From assembly GCA_963713505.1 (NCBI GenBank), contig CAVQMC010000022.1, positions 62,001-126,000 on the forward strand: DNA of 64,000 bases. Reading direction: 5' to 3'. Source of the stretch: CAVQMC01 sp963713505. GTDB lineage: Bacteria; Bacteroidota; Ignavibacteria; Ignavibacteriales; Ignavibacteriaceae. Below, piece by piece: positions 9,849-21,085 of the stretch. The translations under genes were made by a program, and so were the position numbers. How positions within the stretch are numbered: position 1 is the first letter of the stretch; each line of letters opens with the position of its first letter. The notes under the pieces were generated by a model. That model did not search any database. It was not told where the DNA came from and saw only the letters and a program-made list of their open reading frames with translations.

Positions 9849-11040
9849 ATGAAACTTAAATATTGTCTTTTTATTTTCTTGATTTCTTCTTTAACAATTA
9901 AAGCTCAATTATCGGAATTTTCTTATAACGGTTATGTAAAAGATTTATTAAGTACTTATAAACTTCCAACATCAAGCGATAGATTTTATGATAATCTGGT
10001 TCATGCTAGATTAAATACAAGATGGTATCCGACTCAAGCATTAACAGCTGCGCTTGAATTAAGATTCAGAGCTTACTACGGAACTACTGTTGAAAAAATT
10101 CCGATATTTTCTTGGTCAAATTAAAAGTCAACATGAATTTACTCAACTAGATTGGGTAATGTGGAATGAAAAGAAATCAATTGGTTATGGACAAATAGAT
10201 CGTCTGTGGCTGGATTGGAACTACAAAAATCTGGAAGTTACTGCCGGAAGACAAAGAATTGCTTGGGGAACAAGCTGGGTTTGGAATCCGACTGATATTT
10301 TTAATGCTTTTAACGTTTTAGACTTTGATTATGAAGAACGGCCTGGTGTTGATGCTTTAAGAGTTCAATATTATACTGGACCTGTTTCCAAAATAGAATT
10401 TTCCGCAAGACCCGGGAAAACAAAAAAAGGCTGGATAGCGGCAGGACTTTGGTCAACTAATGCATGGAATTATGATTTCAATTTAATTGCAGGAATAAAA
10501 GAAAACCGGTGGCTGGTTGGAGGGGGATGGTCCGGAGATATTTTAGAAGCGGGTTTTAGAGGTGAAGTTTTAGTTTCCCAAAAACCTGAGTTATTACCCG
10601 AATACAAAAATCTTTATAGTTTAGTTGGACAAAAGCCTTTATCAGCTTATGATAAACCTACTTTAACTTTTGTATTATCAGGAGATTATACATTTCAAAA
10701 CTCATTTTATATTCATACCGAAATTTTACATAATAGTAACGGCGTAAAAAAATATGCTGCTCTATATTATCCCGAAGCGATGAAATTGGGAATGCTTACT
10801 CCGGCGGCCTGGTCAATTTACCAGGAATTTTCTTATGATATAACTCCTTTAATAAAAGGTTCAATTTTCGGAATTTACAATCCTAATGATAAATCAAGAG
10901 TAATTGTCCCGTCGGTGAGTTATTCAATTTTTACTAACTGGGATTTATATTTAATTGGATTATTTTTTCAAGGAGATAATCTAACGGAATTTGGTAACTA
11001 CGGCAGTTCAATTTATTTTCGAGTTAAGTGGTCTTTCTAA
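9849..11040 (+). CDS. Outer membrane beta-barrel protein of the ABC operon (one frameshift)
   Basis: About 396 residues after repair. The start chosen is ATG 9849, giving a signal peptide (KLKYCLFIFLISSLTIKAQ). The body is rich in alternating aromatic strands with AGRQRIAWGTSWVWNPTDIF near residue 135, reminiscent of DUF1302-like porins, and it ends with a C-terminal aromatic residue (FRVKWSF), usual for outer-membrane barrels. The frame changes once between 10093 and 10120; an A6 run at 10093-10098 is a likely place for one inserted base. As last gene of the TetR-LolA-like-ABC operon it probably supplies the outer-membrane element. Its substrate is unknown. Confidence 0.65.
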
Positions 11041-11458
11041 GAATAATATGCGGCCTTATTTAAGTTGATATAAAATAATATTATTTTTACAATAATAAAA
11101 TTTATATTTTTATATAAAAGAAATTGCTTGATTTAATAAAATAAATCTATCTGATCAAATATATTTCTACTTGCTATACTATTGAACTATTAAAAATGTC
11201 TATGTTATATAAGGGAGGGCTCCCTTCGACTTAATTCTTTTAATTGAATTAATTCAGAACGTATGAACAGATCCGTATGTTTTAAAAAAATTATGTCTCT
11301 TTTAAATTAGTATTCATCCAATAGTTATCAATATTGATTTTACTGTTTAAACGTTTTAAGTAAAATCAAATAATTATTATAATGCTAATTTTATTAATTC
11401 TGTTTTTAATGCATAATCAAAACAACACAATCAATTTAATTTAACTGGAGAAGGGGAA
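11041..11458. other. Intergenic A+T-rich stretch with one short inverted repeat
   Basis: No coding frame is supported. A 7-bp stem with a 2-nt loop (AAGGGAG/CTCCCTT) lies at 11211-11226 without a U tract. GGAGAAGGGG just before ATG 11459 is a clear Shine-Dalgarno. Confidence 0.5.
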
Positions 11459-13020
11459 ATGAAGAACAGTCATTTTCATTGGGTAATATTATTTTTCCTA
11501 TTAATATTTTTCCCCAAAATATTCGCATCGGTAATTTCAATTAATAATGACACGTATTGGAGTCAAATTTCTGTGGGTATAAATGATGAGATTATAATTC
11601 AAAGCCGCGCTATCCTTACTATTGATGTTGCAAATGCAATTTGTTCGAATATTCAATTAGGAAAGGAACATGGTAACGGCGATGGTTCAATAAATTTTAA
11701 TTCTAATTCAACCCTAACTGTTAGCGGAATAATAAATATAGGAGGCAACAGATCGGTTGGTAATATAGACATGAATAACGGTGGAAAAATTATTTGTTCA
11801 GGAATAACTGTAAATAATGCAGGTACTTGGATACCTGGATCAGGTACAATCGAATTTGTCAATAAAAATACTTTGCCTTCTTCTTTTTAAAAGAATTTAA
11901 TAACTTAATTATTGATGCAAATACAACATTAAGTGTTGATATTATTGTAAATGGAATACTTTCATTAAATGGTGGTAATTTAATTACAGGCTCAAATATT
12001 TTAGCACTCGGTCCTTCTGCATCTATATCAGGTGAAACCGCCGGAAGTTATGTTGTTGGAAATTTATCAATTTCAAAAACCATCGGATCAGGTGTTGCAT
12101 CGAAATTCAGCGGAATAGGATTAACAATATCTAACGGACCGGATGATTTAGGCGTTGTTGCTGTTAATCGGATTTCCGGTTCAGAAATTACTGCAAACAG
12201 TAATGTAAGTATTAAAAGATATTGGATTATTTCATCCGATAATCCTCCTGCAAATGGAAGGGATATAACTTTCTCCTGGGTTTCTGATGATAATAATGGA
12301 GTAGATTTAGCACACGGTCAGGTTTATAGAAGTACTGACAACGGTTCCACATGGATCCCAATCGGAACTGAACAGGATGCAAGCAGCGGATCTATTACCG
12401 CTTCCGGTGTTACAGAATTTTCTATGTGGACGGTTGGTTCAACATCAACTCCATTACCAGTAGAATTAACATCTTTTTCGGCAGTTGTAAATAAAAGTGA
12501 TGTAAACTTAAAATGGACAACAGCAACAGAAGTTAAAAACTTCGGCTGGGATATAGAAAGATCTTCAGATAAAATTAATTGGCAGAAAATTGGTTTTGTT
12601 CAAGGAGCAGGCAACAGCAATTCACCTAAAGAATATAAATATAGTGATAAAAAATTATCATCAGGACAATATATTTACAGATTAAAACAAATAGATACCG
12701 ACGGCGGTTATACGTACAGCAAAAATATTGAAGTTAATGTAATTGTAGATATTTCAGAATTCACACTTACTCAAAATTTTCCAAACCCGTTTAATCCCTC
12801 GACCAAAATTGAGTTTGTTTTTCAAAATAATGTGAATGTTACTTTGAAAGTTTTCAATATTAAGGGACAGGAAGTTGAAAAATTATTTGATGGGACAGCA
12901 GAAGGAGGTAAAAATTATATCATTAATTTTGATGCGCATAATCTAGCCAGTGGTGTATATTATTACAAACTAGAAGGCGATGGTTTAAGTCAAGTTAAGA
13001 AAATGCTTTTAATAAAGTAA
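11459..13020 (+). CDS. T9SS-exported protein, paralogue A (one frameshift)
   Basis: About 520 residues after repair. Signal peptide about 1-24 (FFLLIFFPKIFAS). The next 130 residues are repetitive short beta strands (NSNSTLTVSGIINIGG) like a beta-helix. A PVELTSFSAV linker (near residue 330) and a C-terminal sorting domain with NFPNPFNPSTKIE and VKKMLLIK follow. The frame breaks once: at a T5 run, 11884-11888, one T appears to be missing, so frame 2 meets a false TAA at 11888 and the protein continues in frame 1 (EFNNLIIDANTTLSV). The gene at 13512 is a full-length paralogue with the same order of segments, which supports the join. Surface protein of unknown role. Confidence 0.8.
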
Positions 13021-13511
13021 TATAAAAATATTATTAATAATTCAGAGCAAGACATTTAAAAGTTCATTTTTTTTTACCTTAAACATAAATATTGTAAATT
13101 TGTATAAGAGGAATACAGCTTTTATAAATGATGAAAGACTTTTAATAAAATAATTGTTCAATCTTCAAAATGCTAAAGATTATTTTTCATCTTAGAAGCT
13201 GCAGCGTTAAAATACTTTGCTATGATAAGTAAGGTGTTTTTAGGAGAATATTTTTCAATTCAATTTTTGTTTTAACATCTTAATATAATTTTATTGCATT
13301 GAATTTGAAAAAATCAAACCATTCAATTAAATCATTTCTTAAAAAGAAATTAGTCATAGTTATCTCATTGAAGATTTTCTTGCATCGTTAAATGATCTTT
13401 AATAAGGATAACTATTTTGGTTTATAATGTTGAGTCGATTTTTTGAATTGAAAAATATAATATCATTTGCTTTTAGAGCTAATTAAATTATTAACAAACC
13501 GGAGCCGGGAA
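13021..13511. other. Intergenic stretch between tandem paralogues
   Basis: About 490 bp of A+T-rich DNA with no supported coding frame. A TTG-initiated extension from 13467 would be in frame with the next gene but adds an untypical N terminus before the signal peptide, so I prefer ATG 13512. Confidence 0.5.
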
Positions 13512-15110
13512 ATGTTTAATAAACTCCCCCATTATTTTATTTTTATTCTAAGTTTTATTTTCTGGTCAATCTCTGTTAAGGCCGGAACTATCACTATTTC
13601 TTCAAGCACTAACTGGAGCTCAATAACAACTGGTTCGGGTTTAAATGGGCTTCCTTCTGTTGAAGATACTATTACAGTACAAAATCGTTCGACTCTTACA
13701 GTTGATGTTTCTGATGCAGTTTGTGCAGAAATTCAACTTGGAGGAAACAATGGCTTTCTTTCAACAGGAACTCTTTTATTTAACGATGCATCTCAGGTTG
13801 CTGTTAATGGAATTGTAATTATTGGAAATAGCGGTGGCTTTATTAACAGAGGCGTAATTGATATGTCGAAAGGCGGTATAATAATTTGTAAAGGTCTTAA
13901 AGAAAATACAATATTTAATCAATTGACTCCTGGAAACGGTACAATAAATTTAACAGGTATAAATACATTACAACTTGTATGGATTACAACTTTTAATAAT
14001 TTAATTATTAGTGCAAATACAACTTTAAGCAGAAACTTAACTATAAACGGAGATTTATCATTTAACGGTGGAAATTTATATACAGGTAATAATACTTTAA
14101 CACTTAATACTGCAGGTACAATATCAAATGAATCCTCAGGAAGTTATTTAATCGGAAACTTAACTGTAACCAGAGATATTTCGACGTCCGAATCATTCGG
14201 TGGAATTGGTGTTACTATTTCAACATCAGCATGGAACGGAGTTACTGTACAGCGGATTTCCGGACCAAATGGTGTAGTTACCGTAAATGGTTTCTCAGGT
14301 ATATCAAGAGAATGGATTATAACAAGTTCAAATCCTGCTCCATCTGTCAATACCGTAAGCTTTAATTGGGTAGACAATGATAACAACGGAGTTAATCCAA
14401 ATAATGCAATATTATATTCAAGTCCGGACGGAAATACATCAAATCCCTGGACTCCCAAAGGTGCACCTCAATCCCGTCCACTAATTTCAGCTAACATAAC
14501 CTCGTCTGATGTTTATTGGACCGCCAGCGACCCTGCACATCCGCTCCCGGTTGAGATAACCACATTTACTGCAAAAGTTGAGAAAAATAATATAACATTA
14601 AAATGGATCACAGCTACCGAAGTTAAAAATTTCGGCTGGGAAGTTGAAAGATCTCAAAATAATAATGATTGGACAAAAGTTGGATTTGTTCAAGGTTCAG
14701 GCAATAGTAATTCACCAAAAAATTATAATTTCACCGATAAAGATTTAGCATCGGGAAAATATATTTACAGACTTAAACAAATTGACACAGACGGAGGATC
14801 TTCATACAGTAATAAATTAGAAGTAAATATTAATTCAGAAGTAAACGGTTATATACTGGAACAAAATTATCCGAATCCATTTAACCCTTCAACTATTATA
14901 AAGTTCAAATTTGCGGAGAAGACCAAAGCAACATTAAAAGTTTATGATGCATTAGGAAAAGAAGTTGCCGAACTATTTAATGAAATTGCAGAACCTCAAA
15001 AAGAATATAGTGTAAATTTTAACGGAGCTGATCTTCCGAGCGGTGTTTATTTTTATAAAATTGAGAGCAGCAGTAAAACAGTGGTTAAAAAAATGATGCT
15101 TCTGAAGTAA
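13512..15110 (+). CDS. T9SS-exported protein, paralogue B
   Basis: 532 residues, intact. The start at ATG 13512 follows GGAGCCGGGA and places a signal peptide first (HYFIFILSFIFWSISVKA). A beta-rich repetitive part (about 25-200) contains TLSRNLTINGDLSFNGGN. A middle domain with GVVTVNGFSGISREW follows, then a PVEITTFTAKV linker (near 355) and a C-terminal sorting domain with NYPNPFNPSTII ending in KKMMLLK. It shares segment order and many identical stretches (VKNFGWEVERS; YIYRLKQIDTDGG) with the gene ending at 13020, so the pair arose by duplication. Predicted surface protein; function unknown. Confidence 0.88.
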   Translation: MFNKLPHYFIFILSFIFWSISVKAGTITISSSTNWSSITTGSGLNGLPSVEDTITVQNRSTLTVDVSDAVCAEIQLGGNNGFLSTGTLLFNDASQVAVNGIVIIGNSGGFINRGVIDMSKGGIIICKGLKENTIFNQLTPGNGTINLTGINTLQLVWITTFNNLIISANTTLSRNLTINGDLSFNGGNLYTGNNTLTLNTAGTISNESSGSYLIGNLTVTRDISTSESFGGIGVTISTSAWNGVTVQRISGPNGVVTVNGFSGISREWIITSSNPAPSVNTVSFNWVDNDNNGVNPNNAILYSSPDGNTSNPWTPKGAPQSRPLISANITSSDVYWTASDPAHPLPVEITTFTAKVEKNNITLKWITATEVKNFGWEVERSQNNNDWTKVGFVQGSGNSNSPKNYNFTDKDLASGKYIYRLKQIDTDGGSSYSNKLEVNINSEVNGYILEQNYPNPFNPSTIIKFKFAEKTKATLKVYDALGKEVAELFNEIAEPQKEYSVNFNGADLPSGVYFYKIESSSKTVVKKMMLLK

Positions 15111-15324
15111 TTTACTTCAGAACTTTAAAATTTTATAAATAATTCTATTAGTTACATTTTATTATTGCTGATTTAATAAAGTATTATTTATTTAAATTCC
15201 TTTTATCTTTAATTAATAATAAACTTGTAATTTCTCACATCCAATTATAAAATCACTTTGTATCTTACTCCTTATTGAAGGAGAATTAGCATTTCATTAA
15301 TAATATAAACTTGTAAGGATTCTT

Positions 15325-16866
15325 ATGAAGAAAATTGATTTAAAACAATTTGAAAAAAAAATACGCGTACGTCCGATTAAAATAGAAGATTATGAACAAG
15401 TTACTGAAATTCAGCAGTTATGTTTTCCTGGAATGAAACCTTGGATGAAGGATCAAATTGAAAGTCAGTTGGAAATTTTTCCAGAAGGTCAAATCTGTGT
15501 TGAATTAGAAGGTAAAATTATAGCTTCTTCAAGCAGTTTAATAATAGATTTTGATTTGCATGAAGATTATGAAAACTGGCAGGAGATTAGCGATTCCGGT
15601 TATATAACTAATCACGATCCTGATGGAGATACTTTATACGGAATTGAAATTATGGTTCATCCGGATTTTAGGGGAATGAGATTAGCAAGAAGACTTTACA
15701 ATGCAAGGAAGGAAATTGCAAGAAAATATAATTTAAGAAGTATAATTATTGGCGGTAGGATTCCCGGCTATTTCAAACATAATGATAAAATGTCTGCAAG
15801 AGAATATGTTGATAAAGTTGTCGAAAAAATTTTATATGATCCCGTTTTAACAGCCCAAATATCGAACGGCTTTGTTTTAAAAAGAATTATTCCTTCTTAC
15901 TTAAATGTGGATAAAGAATCCATGGGGTTTGCAACTTTACTTGAATGGACAAATTTAGATTACCGGCCTTCAAAGGTTAAAAAATTTGTTTCTTCAAAAA
16001 AAGTAAGAATATGTGTTGTTCAATATCAAATGAGAACGATAAATGATTTTGATGATTTTGCAAAACATGTTGAATATTTTGTGGATGTTGCCGCAGGTTA
16101 TACTGCGGATTTTGTTTTATTTCCCGAGATATTTACACTTCAGCTTCTTTCTTTTATGCCGAATGAACGGCCGGGAATTGCTGTAAGGAAATTAGCGGAA
16201 TTTACACCAAAATATTTAGAGCTTTTTAATAATTTATCTATTAAACACAATATTAATATTATCGGAGGAACTCATTTTACAATTGAAGGGGATAAATTAT
16301 ACAACATTGCATATTTATTTAGAAGAGACGGAAGCATAGGAAAACAATATAAAATTCATATAACACCAAACGAAAAAAAATGGTGGGGAGTTACTCCCGG
16401 CGACAAAGTTGAGGTTTTTGATACAGACCGCGGAAAAATTAATATCCAAATTTGTTATGATATTGAATTTCCTGAACTTTCCAGGAGAGCCGTTCAAAAA
16501 GGTGCAGAAATAATCTTTGTTCCGTTTTGCACCGATGAAAGATACGGATATTTAAGAGTCCGTCACTGTGCGCAAGCAAGATGTATTGAGAATAGTGTTT
16601 ATTCCGCAATTGCCGGAAATGTCGGCAATCTTCCGTTTGTTGAAAATATGGATATTCAATATGCACAATCAGGAATTTATACTCCTTCGGATTTCCAATT
16701 TTCTAGAGATGCAATTGCTGCAGAATGTACACCGAATATCGAAACCGTAATTATTCACGATGTTGATCTTGAATTAATTAAAAGACACAAATCGAGCGGG
16801 AGTACTTTAAATTGGCACGACCGCCGTAAAGATCTTTATGAAATCAATTGGAAAAAAGAAGAATAA
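15325..16866 (+). CDS. GNAT acetyltransferase fused to a carbon-nitrogen hydrolase
   Basis: 513 residues. Residues about 14-190 form a GNAT N-acetyltransferase (YGIEIMVHPDFRGMRLARRL contains the acetyl-CoA-binding loop). Residues about 227-500 form a nitrilase-superfamily amidohydrolase with the expected catalytic Glu268 (LFPEIF), Lys343 (YKIHIT) and Cys377 (ICYDIEFPE). Fused enzymes of this kind occur in several phyla and are usually annotated as bifunctional; the reaction is not known to me. The gene stands alone, and the porin gene on the other strand stops 1 bp away. Cytosolic. Confidence 0.9.
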   Translation: MKKIDLKQFEKKIRVRPIKIEDYEQVTEIQQLCFPGMKPWMKDQIESQLEIFPEGQICVELEGKIIASSSSLIIDFDLHEDYENWQEISDSGYITNHDPDGDTLYGIEIMVHPDFRGMRLARRLYNARKEIARKYNLRSIIIGGRIPGYFKHNDKMSAREYVDKVVEKILYDPVLTAQISNGFVLKRIIPSYLNVDKESMGFATLLEWTNLDYRPSKVKKFVSSKKVRICVVQYQMRTINDFDDFAKHVEYFVDVAAGYTADFVLFPEIFTLQLLSFMPNERPGIAVRKLAEFTPKYLELFNNLSIKHNINIIGGTHFTIEGDKLYNIAYLFRRDGSIGKQYKIHITPNEKKWWGVTPGDKVEVFDTDRGKINIQICYDIEFPELSRRAVQKGAEIIFVPFCTDERYGYLRVRHCAQARCIENSVYSAIAGNVGNLPFVENMDIQYAQSGIYTPSDFQFSRDAIAAECTPNIETVIIHDVDLELIKRHKSSGSTLNWHDRRKDLYEINWKKEE

Positions 16867-16867
16867 A

Positions 16868-17863
16868 TTAAATTGCAACTTGAGCATTAAATAAAATTTG
16901 ATTGTGATTGAATTCTGAATCATTTGAATTAATTAAATAATTTAATTGAAATTCTGTTGCTTCCGTCGGCCAAATATTGCAGCCAATTATTATATATCTG
17001 CTTTCATTTCCTAAAATTTTATAAGGAAGATAATCATCCCATCTTAACAAAATTTGTACTTCATTGATGATGTTATAACCCGCTGTTAAATAATAACCTT
17101 TTGCATCAATTGTATTGTTGAATCGTTTTTTGCTGCTGTAAATGAATTCTCCGCTTAGTAAAAAATTATACAAATTAAATCTTAAATCTCCGCCTGTTAG
17201 TAGTTCTTTTCCGTTTTCTAAGTTATCATTTGCATCATTATAAGCTGTATTTATTCCCAGCATTAAATTTACTTTGTCTTTCATTATCGGATTTAATCCG
17301 ACTCTTCCGGCATAAAGAAATTTCTTGTCGTTGTTTCCGTTTACGGTTTTATTACCATTGAAAATTCCGGCTTTGTAAGTAATAATATTATTATTAGAAT
17401 TTCCGCTGAACTCTAAACCAATTTGTCTTTTAGGGGCTAAATTGTTTACAACATTTGATCTGTTTACAAAATCAATTGCAGAAGCAGAAGTCAATTCTTC
17501 CGAACTGAAAGGTGCCTTGAATTGTCCTATTTTTATTTTTGCTTGTTCGGAAAATTTGTAGGACAAATAAGCATCTAGTAAAGGAGAAGATTTAATAAAA
17601 TTAGTCTGAACAAAATAACCGAATCCTTTATCAAGTTTTCCGGATAATTTTAACCTTGCATTTGCAATGCTAAATCCGTTTTCTCCAGGTAAAGTTCTTT
17701 CACCTTGATAATCAAAAACAGATTGAAATAAAATTCCGACCGAAAAATAATCTTTCTTAAAATTTTCTTTGAATTTGTTTAACAAAGTTTCCTGTGCCCG
17801 GGCATTTTCATGAAAAAATAATGTTGCTAAGATAAGTAAAAACAATAGTTTAGACTTAATCAT
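16868..17863 (-). CDS. Porin of the phosphate-selective O/P family
   Basis: 331 residues with a signal peptide (KLLFLLILATLFFHENARAQ). The mature part has alternating amphipathic strands typical of porin O/P: LKLSGKLDKGFGYFVQTNF, then KIKIGQFKAPFSSEELTSA near residue 115, a hallmark segment of the family. It predicts an outer-membrane channel for phosphate, polyphosphate or another anion. It converges with the fusion gene (stops 1 bp apart); no phosphate-uptake genes are nearby. Confidence 0.8.
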   Translation of the reverse strand: MIKSKLLFLLILATLFFHENARAQETLLNKFKENFKKDYFSVGILFQSVFDYQGERTLPGENGFSIANARLKLSGKLDKGFGYFVQTNFIKSSPLLDAYLSYKFSEQAKIKIGQFKAPFSSEELTSASAIDFVNRSNVVNNLAPKRQIGLEFSGNSNNNIITYKAGIFNGNKTVNGNNDKKFLYAGRVGLNPIMKDKVNLMLGINTAYNDANDNLENGKELLTGGDLRFNLYNFLLSGEFIYSSKKRFNNTIDAKGYYLTAGYNIINEVQILLRWDDYLPYKILGNESRYIIIGCNIWPTEATEFQLNYLINSNDSEFNHNQILFNAQVAI

Positions 17864-18049
17864 AAAGTTTGCCTTATTATTAAATAAATTTTATGTACAA
17901 TAAAGAAATTTGGTGAATTATCAAATATTTTTAATCAAAGAAATTCTTGCTGCAATTGTTTTTACTGTTCTTAACTTTTAATAAATTAAAGCGAGGGTAT
18001 TTAACTTTATATAGACCGAACAATATCATAGTCAACATCTAAATTTTTT

Positions 18050-21000
18050 ATGAAAGAAAAATTTTCTGAAATACAGAAAGAAGTATTTTCCAGGATCGAA
18101 AAGAATTTTTTGCCTGTATTATATAATAAAATTGATAAACAAATCCGTTTCATTCATTTGATTGATAATGAATTCAGACGATTTTTTAATTGCACAGGTT
18201 TAAATGATGAGTTAGTCAATACAATTGAATGTCTGGAAAGTTTTAACAAAAAAATCTTTGAATATTTAGGAGCCAATAATAAACATGAGGAGAAGAAAAA
18301 TTTTAACTCTGATTTTGGTGAATTTTCAAACTCCTTAACAAATTATTTTTTAGAATTTCCTGATATCCAAAAGGAAAAACAATTACCTGAAAGATTTAAT
18401 TATATCAATGGTGATAGTCTTCAATTGAGAATTCTAAAATTAGTTAAAAGAATTTTATTTAGCATATCACAGCTTCCTTTAATTATCGGAAACATATTCA
18501 GAAAAATTTTCAAAAAAGATCTAAAAACGAAAAGAGATTGGTATCAATCAGTTCCTTTAAAAATTTACTGTTGTATGGACTGAAGGAGGAACTTTCACTT
18601 AGGCTTTTAGAAACGATTAAAGAAACTAATAAAAAAATAAGTGAATCAAATTTAAAGATTTGGCGATTATATGAATCTGTAAATGATAATTTAATAAAGC
18701 TAATTAAAAAAAGTGAATATGAAGAAACGGATAGTTTAAAAATTGAAGAATATGATTTTAAAAGTGAAAACGAATCGATAATTAATGAACTTAGAAATTT
18801 TAAATCCGAATTAAAAATTAAAACTGAAAACATTTTTGTTAATGAATTTGAGGAGTTTAAAACTCTATATGATAAAGTAGATACAATTGAATATCCTGCA
18901 GGGAACTTCAGCAAAAACAACATTGAAAAAGCACATAATGAATTGGACAATAAATACTCTCAATTATCGGAAGGCTGGCAGAATACATTCTTTTCACTTT
19001 CCGAAGATTGGGAAACAAACTGCGAACTATATGTTCTAAAAGATTCTGCTTTAAATGAGTACTTCAATATTGAACATAAAATTGGAGATTATTTATCTAA
19101 GAATTTAATTCCGCCAGCAGAAAATATAATACGATCTCTAAATCATTTAAGAATTGACATTAAAAGATTTAAAGGCAGCGAATCGGAATTTAAAAAATAT
19201 TTGGATACTCTAGAAGAAGATTTCGGTGATGATTTAAAAAATATTCTTGTGCCTTCTGTAAATGATAAAATATTAAATTCAAATTTTCCTTCTTTAATTG
19301 ATAATCTTGAAAATGAGATAAGAAAAGAAATCGAAAAGATTTCCAATAAAAGGGCAATTGTACAAACTTCTTCTTATGATAAAGAAATTAAAGAATCGGA
19401 AATAGATTTTATTTCTCCTAAGGAGTTAATAAGTTTCGATACAATTCCTCTTTTTCTCGAAAATCTTCGGAGAGTTAAAAATCAAGTTGCAACAGAATTG
19501 CAGGTAATCAATGAAGGTCTTAATTCAATAACAGAAATCTATGAATTCAATTTAGAGTCGGCTTATGAAATTTTAGAAAACAAAGGCAATAAAGTTGAAG
19601 ATGCAAAATTTATTGCTATTGAGGGTTTAGATAGAATTATCGGAAAGACTTCAGAAATTAAAGAACAAATCCTGAATATAAATTATACGATTTCAGATAT
19701 CCTAAAACGTTCCATTGATGATTTTAACACGCAAATAATTGATCTTACTTTAAATGAAAAAGTACTTGAAATTAGATTAAGAATTGCAAAAGCTAAAGCA
19801 AAACAAAAAGCAGAAAATTATAAAAAGGAATTCTCAAAACTTATTAAAAATATTTTTCCTTCATTAGTAAGTTTTATTTTAAACTCATTTACTTATTTAG
19901 GCAAAACATTTGCAAGTTTAAAAGAAAAATTCGGACTCACTTCAAAATCTACTACTATTTCGGCAGAAATATCTGATTTTCTAGCAGAGACAAAATTATC
20001 TATTGAAACACTTCCTTATGTATACAAAAGACTTTTCCAAATAGAACCTTTAACTAATGAGAGGTTTTTTCTTGGAAGAAAAAAAGAATTCGAGAAACTT
20101 GAAAATTCATTTAAAAATTGGGAAAAAGAGAGATTCACCCCGACCGTTTTAGTAGGTGAAAAGGGAAGCGGTACCACATCGATTATTAATCTTTATCTTA
20201 AAAATTTCGATAAAAAATATAAAGTAAAAAGATTAGTAATTACAAATACTACTTACTATGAAAATGATTTTCTGGAACTTCTGAAAAGTTTATTCGGAAT
20301 TAAAGAAAGTAATATTAAACTGAATGATATTATTGAAAAGATCGGAAATGAAAATAAAAAGCAGATTGTTGTAGTTGAGAATCTTCAGAATCTTTATATA
20401 AGAAAAATAAATGGTTTTAATTGTTTAAAAATGTTTTTTGAACTTATATCCAAAACAAATTATAAAATATTCTGGCTTGTTTCGGCTTCTCTTTATACTT
20501 GGGAATATTTAAATAAAACTTTAAATATAGGTGATTATTTCGGATATGTTATTTCTCTTGAAGCTTTAAATGATGATCAAATAAATCAAATTATACTTAC
20601 AAGACATAAGATTAGCGGTTATAAAATGTATTTTGAACCTTCCGAAAATGATCTGGAAAGCAAAACGTTTCAAAAATTAACTCAAGAAGAAAAACAAGAA
20701 TACTTAAAGAATGAGTATTTTTCCGATCTTAATAAATTTGCAAAAAGTAATATTAGTTTATCTTTGCTTTATTGGCTTCGGTCAACAAATGAAGTTACCG
20801 GAGATACTATTACTATCGGTAAAATTCATAAGCTGGATTTTTCTTTTTTAAGCGGATTTTCAACTACTAAAATTTTAACTCTTTATTCTTTATTAACTCA
20901 TGATGGACTTTCAATGGAAAATCATTCAATAGTTTTTAATCAAACGATAGAACAAAGTAAATTAATACTTCAATTATTATACGACGATGGAATAATAATA

Positions 21001-21084
21001 AAGAATAAGGAAGTTTATGTAATCAATCCAATTCTCTACAGGCAAATTGTAAACTTATTACAATCTAAAAATTTTATACACTAA
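18050..21084 (+). CDS. Giant coiled-coil protein with a C-terminal P-loop NTPase domain (one frameshift)
   Basis: About 1011 residues after repair. The first 650 residues are charged and helix-rich with long heptad-like stretches. A P-loop NTPase region follows with Walker A VGEKGSGTTS near residue 702 and a Walker B-like strand KQIVVVEN near 770, close to STAND/AAA_16-type ATPases, then a helical C-terminal part. Frames join at an A5 run, 18559-18563, where one A is missing (PLK then NLLLYGLKEEL). No signal peptide; TM-poor. The MscS channel gene begins 1 bp after its stop, so the two are co-transcribed. I do not recognise a characterised homologue. Confidence 0.65.
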
Positions 21085-21085
21085 G

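Noticed and set aside
13467..13511. Earlier TTG start for the paralogue B gene
   Set aside because: Would place about 15 extra residues ahead of the signal peptide; ATG 13512 has the better upstream context.
18510..18950. 146-residue minus-strand frame across the start of the coiled-coil gene
   Set aside because: Serine/leucine-rich antisense artefact; the plus strand reads coherently on both sides of the missing A.
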